DNA of 49,593 bases. Origin: Desulfotomaculaceae bacterium. GTDB lineage: Bacteria > Bacillota > Desulfotomaculia > Desulfotomaculales > Pelotomaculaceae. Of this stretch, positions 37,648-47,040 are shown piece after piece. Position 1 is the first letter of the stretch. Each line of letters begins with the position of its first letter. Under the pieces are notes generated by a model that saw nothing but the letters and a program-made list of their open reading frames with translations, ran no database searches and was not told the origin of the DNA. Position numbers and translations under genes: made by a program. The stretch lies in the NCBI GenBank assembly GCA_028709235.1, contig JAQVXL010000007.1:1-49593 (forward strand), written 5' to 3'.

Positions 37648-40461
37648 TCACTTGAGTACCTTTTGCAAAAACATGCCGGTATATGAGCCCGGTACCGAGG
37701 CTACTTCCTCCGGCGTGCCGGTAGCCAGCACCTGCCCGCCGTTGTTGCCGCCCTCCGGGCCCAGGTCAATAATATAGTCGGCTGTCTTGATTACATCCAG
37801 ATTATGTTCGATGACCACAACGGTATCGCCCGCTTCAACCAGCCGGTGCAGCACTCTAAGAAGCCTGTCGATATCGGCCGTATGCAGACCGGTGGTCGGT
37901 TCGTCAAGGATATAGAAGGTCTTGCCATTGGACCTTCTGGATAATTCAGTCGAAAGCTTGACCCGCTGGGCCTCGCCCCCGGAAAGTGTTGGCGCCGGCT
38001 GCCCCAGGCGGACATATCCCAGGCCTACATCCTGTAGTGTCTTCAGCTTGCGGTATATCTTGGGTATCGGGCTGAAAAAATCCACCGCCTGGTCCACGGT
38101 CAATCCCAACACGTCGGCAATATTTTTTCCCTTATACCTGACCTCAAGTGTTTCCCTGTTGTAACGCAGGCCTTTACATATCTCGCAGGGCACATAGACG
38201 TCCGGCAGGAAATGCATCTCTATTTTTATGATCCCGTCCCCGCGGCATGACTCGCAGCGCCCGCCTTTGACGTTGAAGCTGAAGCGCCCGGGCTTATAAC
38301 CGCGCATCTTGGACTCCGGTGTTTGCGCGAACAAGTCCCGGATGTCATTAAACACGCCTGTGTAGGTGGCCGGGTTGGAACGCGGCGTCCGGCCGATGGG
38401 AGACTGATCGACATCGATTACCTTGTCCAGCTGTTCGATACCGCGGACACCCCGGTTTTCCCCGGGTGGAGTTTTCGCCCGGTGCAGTTCCTGGGCCAGC
38501 TTGCGGTGTAGAATGTCGTTCACCAGGGTGCTTTTGCCCGAGCCCGACACACCGGTAACACAGATGAACACTCCCAGGGGAAAAGCGACATCTATATTTT
38601 TTAAATTGTTTTCGGCCGCGCCCAGGACTTCCACTGCCCTGCCATTTAACGGGCGGCGGCATTGCGGCACGGGTATGGACAATTTGCCGCTCAGGTACTG
38701 GCCGGTGATCGAATCCGGGTTTTGCGCGATATCTTTATAAGTGCCAGTTGCGACCACCCGGCCGCCGTGCTCACCCGCGCCGGGACCGATATCTATAATA
38801 TGGTCGGCTGCCAGCATGGTGTCCTCATCATGCTCTACCACGATCAGCGTGTTCCCCTGGTCGCGCAGGTGTTCCAGCGTCTTGAGCAGGCGCTGGTTGT
38901 CACGCTGGTGCAGGCCGATGCTGGGTTCGTCCAGGATATACAGGACCCCCATCAGGCCGGAGCCGATCTGGGTGGCCAGCCTGATCCGCTGGGCCTCACC
39001 GCCGGCCAGGGTGCCCGCGCTCCGGCCCAGGGTCAGGTAATCCAGGCCGACATTGACCAGGAAGCCCAGGCGCTCGTTGATCTCCTTTAAAATCTGCCTG
39101 GCTATAATCTGCTCCCGGCTGGTCAACTCAAGCTCACTAAAGAAATTTTTCGCATCAAGCACGGAAAACCAGCTGACCTCGGATATGGACAGCCCCCCCA
39201 CCTTCACCGCCAGGGCCTCGGGTTTGAGTCTGGCGCCCTGGCAGGAGGGACACACCCGGCTGCTCATATACTCCTCGATTTCCTCGCGCTGACGCTCGGA
39301 GCTGGTCTCCCGGTAGCGCCTGGTCAGATTGTTGATTACCCCTTCAAAGGGCCCATACTTCTCATGCCTGCGCTTATGGAAACCATTTTGCAGAATAAAG
39401 TGAAGACGCTGGCCACGGCTGCCGTACAAAATTACATCCAGTTGTTCCGGGGTAAGCCTGTCCAGCGGCGTATCCACACTGAAGCCGTAATGCCCGGCCA
39501 GCCCCTCCAGGAACTGGTAGTAATATCCCCCTTTGGGCCAGGCCTCTACAGCGCCCTGCGCTATCGATTTGCGCCGGTCCGGAATTACCAGATCGGGGTC
39601 GATTACTCTCTTGAACCCCAGGCCGGTGCACTCCGGACAGGCGCCGTAAGGGGTGTTAAATGAAAAAAGACGCGGTGAGATTTCGGCGATGCTGATCCCA
39701 CAGTCCACGCAGGCAAAATTTTCGCTGAAGATAATTTCTTCACCGCCGGTCACAGCTGCCGTCACCACACCTTCGCCCAGTTTCAGCGCTGTTTCCAGGG
39801 AGTCGGCCAGCCTCCTTTCGATGCCCGGGCGTATAATTATACGGTCCACCACTATTTCGATGGTGTGTTTTTTGTTTTTATTCAACTTGATGTCTTCGGA
39901 AGCGTCCAGCACCTCGCCGTTTACCCTGACCCGGACGAAGCCGCTGCGGCGGATATGCTCAAGAACCTTGACGTGCTCGCCTTTTCTCCCCTGCACCGCG
40001 GGCGAAAGGATCTGGAGCCTGGCGCCTTCCGGCAGGGATATCAAATGGTCCACCATCTGCTCCACCGCCTGGCGGGTAATCAACCTGCCGCAGCGGGGAC
40101 AGTGCGGCCGCCCGGTCCTGGCGAAAAGCAGGCGGAGGTAGTCATAAATCTCCGTCACTGTGCCCACCGTGGAGCGGGGGTTGTGGCTGGTTGTCCTCTG
40201 ATCTATGGAAATAGCCGGGGAAAGGCCTTCGATGTAATCCACATCCGGCTTGTCCATTTGGCCTAAAAACTGGCGGGCATACGCGGAGAGCGACTCCACG
40301 TACCGGCGCTGGCCCTCGGCGTAGATGGTGTCAAAAGCCAGGGAAGACTTGCCCGACCCGGACAGGCCCGTAATAACCACGAACTTATCCCGGGGGATCT
40401 CCACATCTATATTTTTCAGGTTATGGGCGCGGGCGCCCTTGACTAAAATTTTGTCAAGCAT
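37648..40461 (-). CDS. uvrA: UvrABC excinuclease subunit A
   Basis: UvrA is the damage-sensing ABC-type ATPase of excision repair. The 937 residues hold two ABC modules: Walker A '[17 protein letters not shown]' near the N-terminus and '[18 protein letters not shown]' after residue 600. Signature motifs are '[17 protein letters not shown]' and '[14 protein letters not shown]'. Zinc-finger cysteines appear in 'CPRCG', 'CPSCQ' and 'CESCRGDG'. It is 137 bp downstream of the small GIY-YIG-like gene and upstream of uvrC. uvrB is not in the window. Confidence 0.97.
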   Translation of the reverse strand: MLDKILVKGARAHNLKNIDVEIPRDKFVVITGLSGSGKSSLAFDTIYAEGQRRYVESLSAYARQFLGQMDKPDVDYIEGLSPAISIDQRTTSHNPRSTVGTVTEIYDYLRLLFARTGRPHCPRCGRLITRQAVEQMVDHLISLPEGARLQILSPAVQGRKGEHVKVLEHIRRSGFVRVRVNGEVLDASEDIKLNKNKKHTIEIVVDRIIIRPGIERRLADSLETALKLGEGVVTAAVTGGEEIIFSENFACVDCGISIAEISPRLFSFNTPYGACPECTGLGFKRVIDPDLVIPDRRKSIAQGAVEAWPKGGYYYQFLEGLAGHYGFSVDTPLDRLTPEQLDVILYGSRGQRLHFILQNGFHKRRHEKYGPFEGVINNLTRRYRETSSERQREEIEEYMSSRVCPSCQGARLKPEALAVKVGGLSISEVSWFSVLDAKNFFSELELTSREQIIARQILKEINERLGFLVNVGLDYLTLGRSAGTLAGGEAQRIRLATQIGSGLMGVLYILDEPSIGLHQRDNQRLLKTLEHLRDQGNTLIVVEHDEDTMLAADHIIDIGPGAGEHGGRVVATGTYKDIAQNPDSITGQYLSGKLSIPVPQCRRPLNGRAVEVLGAAENNLKNIDVAFPLGVFICVTGVSGSGKSTLVNDILHRKLAQELHRAKTPPGENRGVRGIEQLDKVIDVDQSPIGRTPRSNPATYTGVFNDIRDLFAQTPESKMRGYKPGRFSFNVKGGRCESCRGDGIIKIEMHFLPDVYVPCEICKGLRYNRETLEVRYKGKNIADVLGLTVDQAVDFFSPIPKIYRKLKTLQDVGLGYVRLGQPAPTLSGGEAQRVKLSTELSRRSNGKTFYILDEPTTGLHTADIDRLLRVLHRLVEAGDTVVVIEHNLDVIKTADYIIDLGPEGGNNGGQVLATGTPEEVASVPGSYTGMFLQKVLK

Positions 40462-40557
40462 AAAAAACTCCTGTTTCGATAATTGAATATTTTATTATGA
40501 TACCAGACATTCGCATTATATTATTTTTTTCAATATTTTGCACCCATAGATAAGTTA

Positions 40558-40581
40558 AATCCCACTTCTAGAAGTGGGATT
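40558..40581. repeat. Perfect 24-bp palindrome
   Basis: AATCCCACTTCT and AGAAGTGGGATT are perfect mirror arms (40558-40569, 40570-40581). In RNA this is a ten-base stem with a CTAG loop. It lies between uvrA and the GIY-YIG-like gene and could be a terminator of the latter. It also resembles the subterminal hairpins of IS200/IS605-type elements, so it may be a relic. Confidence 0.55.
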
Positions 40582-40598
40582 CTTGGAATTTGATAAAA

Positions 40599-40898
40599 TT
40601 AGTTATTGGCGGGTTGGTATCTCTCCAGCCAATACTTCTCTAAACCGGCTGCAGCGTGTTCTGATGCGGCAACATACCAGGCGCACATCAAGGCGCCGGC
40701 AGCCTTCCCCTGGCTAATGGCGGATTTCATCTCATCCAGCAGGCTGGCGCAGGCCCGGCCAACGTATTTAACCTCTAACCGATCACAAACAAAAACAAAA
40801 ACACCTTGTTGGTCAGGAGCCGACAGGTCATCCAGGTCCAACCAGCCATCGTACTCTATAATCCGGTTATCCTTTTCATCACCCAACTGCCACTTCAT
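40599..40898 (-). CDS. Small GIY-YIG-like protein next to uvrA
   Basis: I do not know a named family for this 99-residue protein, but its C-terminal 70 residues read like a GIY-YIG domain. 'QGVFVFVCDRLEVKYVGRA' (31-49) corresponds to the GIY...YIG strands. 'SEHAAAGLEKYWLERYQPAN' (79-98) corresponds to the segment carrying the catalytic Glu and Asn. The uvrC protein in this same window has the parallel stretch 'SEVEALILEQNLIKEHRPRY'. The catalytic Arg expected after YVG is missing ('ACASLLDEMKSAI'), so it may be inactive or only structural. The start is the ATG at 40898 with GAGGTGGG upstream. It is the first gene before uvrA and uvrC. Confidence 0.65.
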   Translation of the reverse strand: MKWQLGDEKDNRIIEYDGWLDLDDLSAPDQQGVFVFVCDRLEVKYVGRACASLLDEMKSAISQGKAAGALMCAWYVAASEHAAAGLEKYWLERYQPANN

Positions 40899-41103
40899 GG
40901 CAACCCACCTCGTCAATAAACTTGGAATAGAAAAGCAACTCATTACATTTGACATATTTTAAACCGGTTTTGTTCCATTTTTTTTAATAATCTTGCATAT
41001 TTCGCGAGGTGTTTGTTTTCAGCCATTAACTAACAGTATCTGATGCGTCCCTGGGCAAAGGGACTTTATTTGGAATAAGTTAATAGTTTGTCAAAGCCTG
41101 TCA

Positions 41104-41131
41104 TATGATATCATAAAATATAGCATGCTAT
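41104..41131. promoter_or_regulatory. Two perfect 12-bp palindromes upstream of a ribbon-helix-helix gene
   Basis: TATGATATCATA (41104-41115) and ATAGCATGCTAT (41120-41131) have centres 16 bp apart. They lie 46-73 bp before the ATG of the small DNA-binding protein. Such tandem palindromes are typical operators of ribbon-helix-helix repressors. A possible -35 (TTGTCA, 41088-41093) lies just upstream, but no good -10 is evident. Confidence 0.5.
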
Positions 41132-41176
41132 GTATGCATCTTTCTATGTATCTTTTATTCAGAGAGGAGGCCGCCG

Positions 41177-41326
41177 ATGAAAACAAAATTTAAGGCAACT
41201 GTACCCTTGCAGGTAAGATTGCCTTTAGATATTCGCCAAAAGCTTGAAGTGGCCAAGGAGGAAACCGGCAAAAGCCTGAACGCGTTGATTGTGGAAGCAA
41301 TTAAAGAGTATCTTAAAGATGCTTAA
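41177..41326 (+). CDS. Small Arc/CopG-like ribbon-helix-helix protein
   Basis: This 49-residue protein is one of the few plus-strand genes. It reads 'FKATVPLQVRLPLDIRQKLE', a beta strand plus first helix, then 'EETGKSLNALIVEAIKEYL', the second helix. This is the ribbon-helix-helix fold of Arc, CopG and many antitoxins. GAGAGGAGG ends about six bases before the ATG, giving a strong ribosome-binding site. No toxin or partner follows: the next 130 bp are non-coding and the next gene is on the other strand. It could be an orphan autoregulator acting on the two upstream palindromes, or a relic of a plasmid or toxin-antitoxin module. Confidence 0.75.
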   Translation: MKTKFKATVPLQVRLPLDIRQKLEVAKEETGKSLNALIVEAIKEYLKDA

Positions 41327-41456
41327 AGATGATGAGTATCAACCAACTAAACCAGTAAACCAAGTTAAGCTAGGGAACGGTTCGATACTACTGAAAAACA
41401 CCTAATAAAAAATAGTAAAAATACTACTAAATACCTCTAAAACACAAAGGATAATC

Positions 41457-42290
41457 TCAGAACCTGGAGGGGCGACTGTCACCCATTATTTGTTGTTCCT
41501 CTGGAGTTAATTTTTTGCTTAAACAAATATTTTCTAATACAGCAAGATCTTCATAGGTATATTTTGAACTATATTTATTTAAAATTTCATTTGTTAACCT
41601 GGCTATACCTCTTTGTTCATAGGAGTATTTTGTGTCCCAGGTGATTATAAAAAATTGTTTGGAAACTAATTCGCGTAGTTTGTACCACCTAATTTTATTT
41701 AGGTAAGTATTTTCATATTCAATATCTGCTTCCAGGTGTCTCCAATCCAAGACGGTCTTTTGAGTATCTGTTAGTTCTCCTTCCAGTTCATTTACATTAT
41801 ATGGCCCTTGATGGTGGCCATCCCAACCATAAAAATTATGATGACTAAAGAAAAAGTATCCGCCAGGGACAAGGACACGGTATATTTCTTTAAAAGTTTC
41901 TTCTGGATTGGGTAGATGTTCTGTCACGGTAACCGCTATAGCTAAGTCAAAGGTCTCATCTTGGAATTGCATGTCGTCTGCAGACATCATTTGGTATGAA
42001 ATTAGATTCGGATACTTTTTTATTAACGTTTTTCTGTAGGAATGTATCGTTTTTGCCCAGTCATCGTTTTGCGGATTAAATACTTCCGCATTGCTATCAA
42101 TGCCAGTATAGCTGGAAACACCGGCTTGGACCAGGGCATAGGCAAAAAGGGAATTCCCGCAGCCTACATCTAATATACGTTTACCTTTAAGGTTATGGTG
42201 GTAAGGAAGGTATGTCTGCACCCAACCGCAGTCGGTCCATTGCGGGTAGTTGCCTAAGAAATCCAAAAGTTCGGCATATTTTTTTCTCAT
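41457..42290 (-). CDS. Class I SAM-dependent methyltransferase
   Basis: The enzyme has about 277 residues from the ATG at 42290 (GGGGAT upstream). A longer frame reaches 42407 but shows no ribosome-binding site. Motif I is 'RILDVGCGNSLFAYALVQAG', followed by 'YTGIDSN', 'DETFDLAIAVTVTEHLPNP' and 'EIYRVLVPGGYFFFSHHNFY'. It is AT-rich compared with the neighbouring glycosyltransferase gene. It is the last gene of the second glycan locus, so it may methylate a glycan or a precursor; the acceptor is unknown. The stop lies close to a GGTGACAGTCGCCC sequence like the palindrome near 660. Confidence 0.82.
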   Translation of the reverse strand: MRKKYAELLDFLGNYPQWTDCGWVQTYLPYHHNLKGKRILDVGCGNSLFAYALVQAGVSSYTGIDSNAEVFNPQNDDWAKTIHSYRKTLIKKYPNLISYQMMSADDMQFQDETFDLAIAVTVTEHLPNPEETFKEIYRVLVPGGYFFFSHHNFYGWDGHHQGPYNVNELEGELTDTQKTVLDWRHLEADIEYENTYLNKIRWYKLRELVSKQFFIITWDTKYSYEQRGIARLTNEILNKYSSKYTYEDLAVLENICLSKKLTPEEQQIMGDSRPSRF

Positions 42291-42541
42291 AAGTTTATCC
42301 CCTATGAAACAGTATTGGTCAAATCCATGGAAAGTACCCGCTATAAAAGCCCTTGCATTAATATGTTCGATGATGAAAAGGGTAACCTGACCAAACTTTA
42401 TAGTCATTTAACAAAATAAACAGGTCCAAGATCCGGCCAAGGCCTGGAAAAACCATCCATTCCGCTTCGCTCAAGGCACAAAACGCTATGAAATTATTGG
42501 CAAGTGCCAATGGTTTTGCAAACATATGCGAAAAGCAAGTT

Positions 42542-44626
42542 TCAACTGAGCAAGTGGTCATACAACTTCACGTAGGACCTGGCCATTCTTTCACCGGAAA
42601 ACTTCTCAAGGACACTGGCCCGGCAGTTTTGTTTAAGCTGCTCAAGCTGCCCCGGTTGGCTCAACAATCTTTCCAATACGGCACAAAGAGCGTTAAGATC
42701 TCCCTTGGGCACCAGGTGGCCGTTTACTCCCTCCTGCACTACTTCCGCCAGATTGCCCACATTGGTGGCCACTACCGGCGCCCCGCAAGAGAGGGCTTCC
42801 AGCACTATCATCGGCAAGCCTTCCGCGTCAGAGGTCAAAACCAGTAGATCTATAGTGCGCAGCACCTGGGCGGTATCAACACACGCGCCCATAAAACGCA
42901 CCTGGGCTTGATGGTCTGCAGCAACTGTTTGCATCTCCGCTTCCAAGATGCCATCACCATAACAGAACCATTCTACACCCTTGAGATTTTGCAGCCGGCC
43001 GGCAGCCTTAATAAATAACAAGGGGTTTTTTTCCTTGGACAGGCGGCCGATATAGGCCACCCGAGCGGTTCCCCCGGCCTGACTATTTTGCGCTGCCACC
43101 GCTGTCCGATCAGCCTCGCCGGGCTTGAACCGCTCCTGGTTAACCCCGTTGGGGATGATGTGAATCTTCTCTTCCGCTAAACCAAACTTTTCGAGCAGGG
43201 TATTTTTGATCCCGCCATGCACCACTATATGTCCGCTCAGATAACGGTCCATTTGCGCGCTTAATTTGGCGTAACCTTCCGGGGTGTCATTATGCAATAA
43301 ATCCAGGATCGGCAAAGCGGGGGCAACTTTTCTGATGCCTTCCAGGCTCAGGTAGGCCAGCTCAGAATGGGAGTTCAGTATAGCGTCGATGGCATGAGCC
43401 GTGACAAAGGAATTTAGATAATCAATGAAATACCTTCTGCGGAACAGGTGGGGCAGGATAAATATATGCGGGGTTACCGCAAGAAAAAGGTCCAGCCACT
43501 CATTGGCTGAATCCAGAGTGGTGACCAGGTAGACCTGCCAATGTTTTGAAGCGCTAAAAGCTTTCAGCACTTGCAGCAGCACTGTTTCAGCGCCACCCAC
43601 CTTCAACCAGGGCACCAGCACCAGAAGGCGCCGCTGACCGACCAGGCCGGGGGCGCCCGTGAAGTTCAAAAAAGCCTGTTCCGGCCGCACTTCCACTCCA
43701 GGCAAGCGCTTCACCCTGGCTACACGCGCGTGCTTTTTAAGCAGCTCATCTTTTAATTGCCCGTGCTTTTCTTGCGCGCTGTGGGTCATGGTTTTTCCAT
43801 GACGGCGGTGCTTAAAAAGCGGCTCGCGGATCAGGTAACCGCCGTAGCCTTCACCTGCCAGCCTCAGCCAAAAATCCCAATCTTCGTAGCCAATCCGCAT
43901 GCTTTCATCATAGCCGCCCACCTTTTCCCAAATGGCGCGGCGATACACCGCTACTACAGGTATGTGATTGTACTGCAAGAGCTTGCCGGGATCAAGTGGT
44001 TCGGTGTACCAGATCTCCTCAAAATCGCCAAATAGCTGGGCCAGGGGGTAAGCCAGGCCCAAATCGGGTCTTGTCTCCAGTACCATCACCGCTTTTTCCA
44101 GGTAGGTGGGGTCGATCAGGTCGTCAGCATCCAGGCAGGTGATATAGCGGGCGTTGGTGGCCCGGATACCTGTATTGCGGGCTGCGGAAAGACCTTTGTT
44201 AGGCTGGCGGATCAGCTTCACCGAGCTGTTGAGCGCCAGTTCATCCAAAAGCTTAATCGTTAAAGGATCATTGGAACCATCATCAACCACAATGATCTCG
44301 ATATTCCCCAAGGTCTGGTTTTGCGCGCTCTCTATAGCCTCCGGCAAATATTTGCCGTAATTGTAACAAGGGATAATCACAGCTGCCAGGGGATCTCCAG
44401 GCGGCAGAGGGCTCTGTTCGACCAGGGCAAACACGGGTTCCTGTTTTTGGCGCAGGTATTCCTTGATTTGCGAGGGGACAGCGCGCTTCAGACTGCGCCA
44501 CCATGAACTCTGGGCCACGGTAAAACGCGCCTGGTTGGCCACTTTAGTCAGCATTATCGTCACGCCGTCCCGCCGGGTTACCTGGATCACCTTGCGCAAG
44601 CCCCTGGCAGTTCTATTTCCCGACAC
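42542..44626 (-). CDS. Two-domain glycosyltransferase, GT2 then GT4
   Basis: The 694-residue protein fuses a GT2 domain (about 78-300: 'AAVIIPCYNYGKYLPEAIES', 'IEIIVVDDGSNDP', 'RYITCLDADDLIDP') to a GT4 domain (about 333-690: 'LLVLVPWLKVGGAETVLLQV', 'HIIPNGVNQERFKPGE', 'RVAYIGRLSKEKNPLLFIKA', 'DAEGLPMIVLEALSCGAPVV'). Each domain could add one sugar, making a disaccharide unit by one protein. It is separated by 16 bp from the 776-residue protein, which has the opposite domain order. The GTG start has GGAG upstream. Confidence 0.9.
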   Translation of the reverse strand: MSGNRTARGLRKVIQVTRRDGVTIMLTKVANQARFTVAQSSWWRSLKRAVPSQIKEYLRQKQEPVFALVEQSPLPPGDPLAAVIIPCYNYGKYLPEAIESAQNQTLGNIEIIVVDDGSNDPLTIKLLDELALNSSVKLIRQPNKGLSAARNTGIRATNARYITCLDADDLIDPTYLEKAVMVLETRPDLGLAYPLAQLFGDFEEIWYTEPLDPGKLLQYNHIPVVAVYRRAIWEKVGGYDESMRIGYEDWDFWLRLAGEGYGGYLIREPLFKHRRHGKTMTHSAQEKHGQLKDELLKKHARVARVKRLPGVEVRPEQAFLNFTGAPGLVGQRRLLVLVPWLKVGGAETVLLQVLKAFSASKHWQVYLVTTLDSANEWLDLFLAVTPHIFILPHLFRRRYFIDYLNSFVTAHAIDAILNSHSELAYLSLEGIRKVAPALPILDLLHNDTPEGYAKLSAQMDRYLSGHIVVHGGIKNTLLEKFGLAEEKIHIIPNGVNQERFKPGEADRTAVAAQNSQAGGTARVAYIGRLSKEKNPLLFIKAAGRLQNLKGVEWFCYGDGILEAEMQTVAADHQAQVRFMGACVDTAQVLRTIDLLVLTSDAEGLPMIVLEALSCGAPVVATNVGNLAEVVQEGVNGHLVPKGDLNALCAVLERLLSQPGQLEQLKQNCRASVLEKFSGERMARSYVKLYDHLLS

Positions 44627-44642
44627 CTATCAACACTCCATT

Positions 44643-46973
44643 TCAGCTATCTTTTTGCGAGATTATTTGCCTGGTTTTTCTGATTAAACCGAATCCCAAT
44701 CCTTTGAGAGAGGTTTTCAAGCCCAGGTTGGCCGGATCCTGCAAGCGCTGTTCCGCCCACTCCAATGCGGCCACTCTTTCCCTCAGATATTGCAGCGCTT
44801 CATTATCTTGAGCTTGATCTTTTACTTTTAATGCCTGCTCCACCCACTCAAGACGCCTTTCCGCGCTCTGCCAGTCCGCAACAGGCGAATTCCAGGCAAA
44901 AGAAGCGCCGTTGGCATTCAACAACCGGAATAATTCGTCCCCGTATCTTTGATACGCCGCAGGATGCAGGCGGACGATTTCATCGTGCATAAAGAGGATC
45001 TGGTTGTCATTCATGCTTCTGAACATGGAATCGGCCCGGACCCGGTAACGCGCCAGCAGCTCCGGAATACACACACCCAGCCGTCCGGACTCATAGAGGG
45101 AGATCCAGCTTTCATAGTCCTCCATACCGTAGGACATACGTGGTTTATTGACGGCATATGACAGGAAATCTGCCCGTTTGAGCACACAAATTACCGCAGC
45201 AAGATTATGGGCCAGGAGAAAAGGGAATTCCAGGTTGTTGGCGATAAAACACCCCTGCGCCGCTTCGAAATAACGCAGCCAGGAATATACCAGCGAAACA
45301 TTGTCATATCTTTTCAGAACATCGATACAACGGCTGAAAAAGTCCTTTTCCACCATGTCGTCAGCATCGAGGAAGGCCAGGTATTCGCCTTTAGCCTGTT
45401 CGGCGCCAAAATTTCGCACAGCGGCCAGTCCCCTGTTTTCAATGTGTACAACCCTGACCTCAGCTATACCGGCCGACTCGATTTCCAGCAGCTTGTCCAG
45501 ACTGGACAGCTCATTACTGCCGTCGTTGATGATTAGTATTTCTATCGGGCGGTACGTATTATTTAAAGCGCTTTGCAGCGCGTCGTCAATATAACTGCCC
45601 ATATTGTAGTAAGGGATGACCACAGAAAGCAGACCCGGCGCACTAACCAACTCCACTCGGGGGGCCGGGGGCAAAACCGGCGGCTCGTATTGATTTACCG
45701 AAGGAAATATCCTTCCCGCCCCTGTCTGTGCCCTCATCTCTTGATAAATGCTCATCCTGGTGGCCAGAACATTTTCATAGGCTGTTAACCGGCTAATCCT
45801 GGCTTTAGCCCTGGCCCCGAGCGCTTGATTTTCAGCAGGAGTTAACCTCAGCGCTTTCTTCACGCATTGCTCCATCGAGCCGGGCTTCGTCCAATCAAAG
45901 ACGTAACCGCATTCTCCATCGACAACCATCTCACCTTGACCGCCCGCAGTTGAGGCGAGCACTGTTTTCCCCGCGTGCATGGCCTCTATGCAGGTCAGCG
46001 GAAAGTTGTCGTACAGTGAAGGGACCAGGACAGCCCAGGCCTGCGCTACCTGCCGGGCACATTGTTCCGGGGGGAGATTGCCGGTGAACTCCAGCCGCCC
46101 GGCCTTAATCCACTGCTCATAACGTCGGCGCGCATATTCACCGACCGTGGTGCCTTTGGCGTAAAGCTCTGTGTCGCCCCCCACCAGCACCAGCTTAAAT
46201 TGTTCTCCTGCCTGCCACAAGCGCTCACAGCCGGCCAGCAAAGGCAGTGTGCCCTTGCAAAGCTGCAGCCGCCCCACACAAACAAGGACTTTTTGCGGCG
46301 CCGGCAGGTTGTTTCCCGGCACAGCCCGCGCCTGATACGGCAGCGGCAAGACGTCAATATTCAGCTTGCCTTGCCCGTCATGAATTCTTTGCCGCACCCG
46401 GCGTTTTAAAAATTGGCTGGGGCAAATAAGCCTGTCGGCAGCTACCAGGCAAAATTTTTCCATCTGTCCCACCCAGTATTCAGGCAGCCTGCTGGATGGG
46501 TACTGGTTTTCAGGCAGCAGCTCAAATGTTGGGGCATGCAGGTGCACCAGCACCGGCAGTCCGGCCAGTTCAGGATAGCCCACCAACTTCTGCTGCAAGA
46601 GGTAATAGCCAATGCCGCCGTAATCCTGGGTCTCAATGATATCGGGCGGCCCTTCCCGGGCGGTAAATTCCCTTACTATTGCTGCAAATTGCCAGCTTAA
46701 CGCCGGCCAGTAGGACATGACGTTAAAGGGAAAGGCCGGGTGGTCGTCCGGCTCCGGGCCCGGGGGCGCTGCCTCCGGAGTGTCCAACCCTGAACGGAAC
46801 CTCACTAACCTGACCCGCTCCGCCGGCCGCTCCTCGCTATTGACCTGGTCTGGGATAAATACAGTCACTTCATGCCCGGCGCCCGCAAACATTTGAGCCG
46901 CGTGCTGCATGTATGTGCCAATACCTCCACCGTAAAAAGGGGGGTACTCAGTTGTTAGAAACCAGAGCTTCAC
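44643..46973 (-). CDS. Two-domain glycosyltransferase, GT4 then GT2
   Basis: The 776-residue protein begins with a GT4 domain (about 1-415: 'FLTTEYPPFYGGGIGTYMQH', 'VLVCVGRLQLCKGTLPLLAG', 'LYDNFPLTCIEAMHAGKTVL'). A GT2 domain follows (about 447-700: 'LLSVVIPYYNMGSYIDDALQ', 'IEILIINDGSNE', 'GEYLAFLDADDMVEKDFFSR'). A helical tail of about 70 residues ends in 'RKTRQIISQKDS'. The order is the reverse of that of the 694-residue neighbour. The two probably act one after the other on the same glycan. The hydrophobic surface patches usual for peripheral membrane association are possible; no membrane span is seen. Confidence 0.9.
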   Translation of the reverse strand: MKLWFLTTEYPPFYGGGIGTYMQHAAQMFAGAGHEVTVFIPDQVNSEERPAERVRLVRFRSGLDTPEAAPPGPEPDDHPAFPFNVMSYWPALSWQFAAIVREFTAREGPPDIIETQDYGGIGYYLLQQKLVGYPELAGLPVLVHLHAPTFELLPENQYPSSRLPEYWVGQMEKFCLVAADRLICPSQFLKRRVRQRIHDGQGKLNIDVLPLPYQARAVPGNNLPAPQKVLVCVGRLQLCKGTLPLLAGCERLWQAGEQFKLVLVGGDTELYAKGTTVGEYARRRYEQWIKAGRLEFTGNLPPEQCARQVAQAWAVLVPSLYDNFPLTCIEAMHAGKTVLASTAGGQGEMVVDGECGYVFDWTKPGSMEQCVKKALRLTPAENQALGARAKARISRLTAYENVLATRMSIYQEMRAQTGAGRIFPSVNQYEPPVLPPAPRVELVSAPGLLSVVIPYYNMGSYIDDALQSALNNTYRPIEILIINDGSNELSSLDKLLEIESAGIAEVRVVHIENRGLAAVRNFGAEQAKGEYLAFLDADDMVEKDFFSRCIDVLKRYDNVSLVYSWLRYFEAAQGCFIANNLEFPFLLAHNLAAVICVLKRADFLSYAVNKPRMSYGMEDYESWISLYESGRLGVCIPELLARYRVRADSMFRSMNDNQILFMHDEIVRLHPAAYQRYGDELFRLLNANGASFAWNSPVADWQSAERRLEWVEQALKVKDQAQDNEALQYLRERVAALEWAEQRLQDPANLGLKTSLKGLGFGLIRKTRQIISQKDS

Positions 46974-47040
46974 GCATAAAACCTCCCGTATGGTTGAATG
47001 GCTCTCGCCGTTGGCTCACAGGCTAAAAACATAACTATTA

